Shown: positions 60,478-64,000 of the stretch, piece after piece
How the letters are laid out: every line of letters starts with the position of its first letter
How positions within the stretch are numbered: position 1 is the stretch's first letter
DNA from: RI-153 sp963721725
Lineage (GTDB): Bacteria; Chloroflexota; Anaerolineae; Caldilineales; Caldilineaceae
Assembly: GCA_963721725.1 (NCBI GenBank)
Contig: CAVRLX010000015.1
Location: 62,001 to 126,000 of the forward strand
Length of the DNA stretch: 64,000 nt
Direction of reading: 5' to 3'
Position numbers and translations under genes: made by a program
The notes under the pieces: generated by a model
Database searches by the model: none
The model's input: the letters and a program-made list of their open reading frames with translations, nothing else
Told to the model about the DNA's origin: nothing

Positions 60478-63400
60478 GGATTTTCTTCGGCCCCAATCGC
60501 ATAAGTCGTGGGCTGCGCGGGCAGGTAAATGCAGAAGATTGTCCCTTTGCCCTCCTCACTTTTCACAAGAACCTGTCCGCCATGCAGATCGACAATCTCT
60601 TTGACAATCGCCAGGCCCAGCCCCGTGCCGCGGATGTTGGACTGGCCGATATGGCTGCCCCGATAGAAGCGTTGAAAAAGATGAGGAACATCGACGGCGG
60701 CGATGCCCATGCCCGTATCTTCGATCTGCAAGATCACCTTATCGTCATCACAACAAGTGGTGATGACAATCTTGCCTGTGGGTGTGTAGTTAATGGCGTT
60801 GGTCAACAAATTGGTGATGACCTGGGTTAATTGATTGCCGACGCCTTGAATGGGAATAAGGTGAGGATGCAGCAGCAATTCCAACGTGAGTTGTGAGGTC
60901 TCCAGTTTTAGTTGGAAATTGGCAACAACACGTGTGACGAGATAATTGAGATCGATAGCTTCAAAGGTGACACGCCCGACACTCAACTCCAGGCGCGAGA
61001 GGTCCAGAATATCTTCGGTCAGATATTGCAGGTGCGCCGTCTGCTCTTTAAGCACAGCGAGATAGTGATCGTGGCGGTCTGCGCGCCCACGTGCCAAGAG
61101 TTCCAAGTACATCTTCAAATTTTGCAACGGTGTACGCAACTCGTGCGAAACGTCGGAGACAAACTTGGATTTTAGCCGGTCAAGGTCCGTAAGCCGATCA
61201 TTGGCGGCAGCCAGTTCCCAGGTGCGCTCTATTACGCGCTGCTCCAGCGTTTCCACGGCCTGGGCGCGGTGCAGGGCGTTGGCAACAATGTCAGCAATGG
61301 CAACCATCAGCCGTACTTCGCCTTCGCCAAAGGGCTGCGCGCGCCCGATCCAAAAGACACCAATTGCAACATCATCCACAAAAAGGGGAATACAGGCCAG
61401 GGCATAGACGCCGCCGCCGAAATCCCACTTTGCCAGGACAGGATGGGTAAGCTGATTGTCGATGACAAACGGTTCGCCTGTGCGGAGAACGACGCTGGCA
61501 ACACTGCCCTGATAGGGAATTACCAGGCCTGTGAGCTCCGGCCAGCGTCCATAGACTGTCTCGAAAATCACCTCGTTTTGGGCAATGTTGCAGCGTGCCA
61601 AAGCCGTGCCCGCGGCGTTGAAAAGCGTGATCAACTTCTCCACCACCACCTCTTGCACCTTTTTGTAACTAGGGGCCATCCGCAACGCCGCCGAGATGTT
61701 GGCGATATGTTCCAACTCTTGGGCGTAGCGTTCTGTCTCTTCAAAGAGACGAGCATTGACCAGGGCAATGGCGGCCTGGCGCAGAAACGACTTCATTACC
61801 TCGGTTTCGGCTCCGGACCAACTGTGCGGTTTATCAAAATAGCAGCCGACCGCAGCCAGCACGCGGGTCTTGGTAGATCAGCGGCCATAGGCCGAACGCA
61901 CGGTGACCCTCGGCCTCGGCGATCTGGCGGGCCATACTGTCTGCAGGCAGGCGCTGAAAGTCCGTCACCAACACGGGATTGGCGTCGTATAAAAGTTGAT
62001 AGCCGGGAAGCACAGCAAAGTGTGTATGAACTTGCTCAAGATAGTCGGGAGAAAGGCCCTGTGACCAGGGGATGGAAAAGCCATGCTCGGATTGGCGCAG
62101 AAAAAAGATGGCACGATCGGCCACCGTCAGCGCCATTGCGCCGCGGCCAATCGCGCTGATGACTTCAGAGACGGTAAATGAACGGTTGAGGGTTTCGCTC
62201 AGGCTAGTTAGTTTGGCAAGCAGGCGGGTCTGTTCTTGTTTGCGGCTGAAAAGCTCGAGGTGTTGAAAGATCTCCCCCAGTTGATTGGCAATATTCTCGG
62301 CCAGGGCCAGATCAAAATTGCTAAACTTGCGCGGCTGGCGAAAATCGAAGCCCAACGTCCCAATGACCTCGTCGCCCACCAAAATAGGGATCAACAGGAT
62401 CGCACAGACATTGCGCTGGTGCATGATGCCGTGGACGGGGGCCATAATGGGATCGTGCTGGGCGTCTTCCACGGCGAGAGGCTTTTTGTGGGCCAGAATA
62501 TAGGCCACAGGGTCATTGCCCTGCACCGGGATCTCAATTCCCAGCCCGCTCGCTGGCTCCTTTTCTTGATATTCAGCCATCACCACCAGTGCTGAACGGT
62601 CGGCGTTAAAGGTTGCCACGCCAGCCTGGGGAGAACCAAAAAAGTGAGCCAAGTTTTTGCAGATCTCTTGCAAGGCAGCGGGCAAATTGTCGGCCTGGGT
62701 CGTGCTTTGCATAATGCGGTTGATCAGGTTGACTTCTTCCAAATGGCGCTGGGCAATGCCAGCGTCCTCTTGTTGCGCCGTCACATCGCGCGCAATTCCC
62801 TCCACAGCCACCGTCTCGCCCGTCGCATTTCGGATCAGCGTCAGTCGATATTCGAGCCAGACGATTGTGCCGTTTTTATGTCGCCAGCGCAATTGGGCCG
62901 ATGGCAGCACCGCCCCATAAAACATCCGATCCAGTAAGCCCCTGTCGACGCGGATCCACGACACGCCGAATGATTTCCGGATCGGCGTAGATCTCCGCCG
63001 GTGTATAGCCCAGCATGGTCTCAATGGTCTTGTTAATATAGTCGCAGGCAAATTCTGGCTGCAAACGCAAGCGGAAGATTACGTCTGGCACATTCTCCGC
63101 AATCCGCAAAAAACGGGCCTCGCTTTCGTGCAAGGCGTCTTCCATCTGTTTACGCTGGGTAATGTCCCGGCAAACATAAAGCAGGGTACCAGCGGCGATG
63201 GAAACTGCTTTGACTGAAATGAGCAAAACACGGGGCCTGCCGTCCCGGTCCCGTATCGTCCATTCCAGATTGGCAATCTCGCCCGCGGCGCGCACGGCCT
63301 GGGGGGTAATGGGAAGGGAACCCAACAGCCGATCCACCGTGCCCATAGCTTTTACATCGGCAGCTTGATAGCCAAAAATTTTATGGATATTGGGGCAGAC

Positions 63401-63538
63401 GAAGGTAAATTCCCCTGCATCATTGGTAATCAAGACAGCGTCTGAGACCTGACTCAACACCATTTGATAGAGATCGCTCTCGGTCATGGCATCCATAGGC
63501 GTTGGATCACTCCCATCTGCAATCGGTTGGGGCAACAT
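60474..63538 (-). CDS. Multi-sensor histidine kinase, PAS-PAS-GAF-GAF-GAF type (two frameshifts)
   Basis: The corrected length is about 1020 residues. Two PAS domains come first (LVLSQVSDAVLITNDAG and ENVPDVIFRLRL), then GAF-type domains (about 260-620). The HisKA box is FVSDVSHELRTPLQNLKMYL and the HATPase contains LLTNAINYTPTGKI, DTGMGI and GTGLGLAIVKEIVDLHGG. Removing one base near 62952 (CCGCGTCGAC) and one near 61866 (GACCCGCG) joins the three frames (VDRGLLDRMFYG and DRVLAAVGCYF). It lacks membrane segments, so it senses cytoplasmic cues. It begins 3 bases after the aldo/keto reductase stop. Confidence 0.88.
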
Positions 63539-63541
63539 AGG

Positions 63542-64000
63542 TTAGCTCTGCCAGACTGACGCCTGATCCAGCGTCTCGATGTGGGCATCGCTCAGGCTCA
63601 ACGCCACGGCGGCCAGGCTGCTCTCTAATTGTTGCGGCGAATTGGCCCCCACAATCGGGGCCACCACCGCGGGCTGGGCCAGCAACCAGGCCAGGGCAAC
63701 GGCGGCGGGGCTGCTTTCGGTTTCGGCGGCCACGGCCTGCACAGCGTCCAGCGTGCGCCAGCCCGCTTCGTTGAAATAGCGCTTTTGCACACCCTCGGCG
63801 CGGTCGCTCGGCGGGATGGCGTCGCGCTGATATTTGCCGGTGAGGAAGCCCCCGGCCAGCGGGCTATAGGGGATCACGGCAATGTCGTATTCGTCGCAGA
63901 CATCGGCTAGTTCGCGTTCAAATTCGGCGCGGTTGACAAGGTTGTAGTGCGGTTGCAGGGTGTCGTAGCGGGCTGTCTTGTGGGCGTCGGCGCTCCACAG
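63542..64000 (-). CDS. Aldo/keto reductase (N-terminus beyond window)
   Basis: The visible C-terminal portion reads NLVNRAEFERELADVC, AVIPYSPLAGGFLTGKY and VAPIVGANSPQQLESSLAA, typical of the AKR11/YghZ-like group. The cofactor loop end GANSPQQLE is present. It enters the window from the right. Confidence 0.88.
   Translation of the reverse strand: MWSADAHKTARYDTLQPHYNLVNRAEFERELADVCDEYDIAVIPYSPLAGGFLTGKYQRDAIPPSDRAEGVQKRYFNEAGWRTLDAVQAVAAETESSPAAVALAWLLAQPAVVAPIVGANSPQQLESSLAAVALSLSDAHIETLDQASVWQS

Overview
The window is 64 kb of a bacterial chromosome of moderately high GC. It most likely comes from a Chloroflexota member (Anaerolineae/Caldilineae type). That placement is an inference from four very large BTAD/SARP-type transcription factors with NTPase and TPR domains, a tRNA-Trp T-box, a fused shikimate kinase/dehydroquinate synthase, type I-beta DAHP synthases and CoA-transferase/phasin-like genes. 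There is no rRNA, tRNA or other taxonomic marker to settle it.

Layout. Positions 1-11.1 kb hold three giant BTAD regulators (one cut by the left edge, two arranged tail to tail) and a small kinase. Positions 11.1-20.3 kb are a mixed accessory stretch: a MITE-like element with a 5-bp target duplication, two GNAT genes, a CoA transferase, an enoyl-CoA hydratase, a glycoside-hydrolase-like protein, a phasin-like coiled-coil protein behind a clear promoter/operator, and a glycine-rich stress protein. Positions 20.3-29.9 kb hold the trp operon (trpE-trpS-trpG-kinase-trpD-trpC-kinase-HAD-trpF), led by a consensus promoter and a T-box with a UGG (Trp) specifier. Positions 29.9-36.9 kb continue on the same strand with an oxidoreductase, a GDPD, an HD protein, aroC, a P-loop kinase, aroKB and aroQ. 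Positions 37-43.5 kb hold a lipoprotein, uncharacterised genes, an M23 peptidase and a PucR regulator. Positions 43.6-46.3 kb are trpBA and a response regulator on the minus strand, followed by a Phd/PIN toxin-antitoxin pair, a BBE-type flavoenzyme and a fourth BTAD regulator. Positions 52.6-60 kb are a minus-strand operon aroH-pheA-aroF2-aroF1-hicB-hicA-tyrA-aroA-aroE. A PAS/GAF histidine kinase, a small partner gene and a cut aldo/keto reductase end the window.

Together the genes encode all seven shikimate-pathway steps plus every dedicated step from chorismate to tryptophan, to phenylpyruvate and to 4-hydroxyphenylpyruvate. Only the final aromatic aminotransferase is not seen.

Two features colour the whole window. 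First, at least 16 single-base indels break or distort otherwise well-conserved genes. Every affected gene returns to a family-typical length when the base is corrected, so I treat most as sequence errors and annotate the reconstructed genes. Second, the intergenic spaces carry many palindromes: five copies of a dispersed element built on an 18-bp inverted arm, a perfect 61-bp hairpin, a MITE, and numerous hairpins made of degenerate short tandem repeats.
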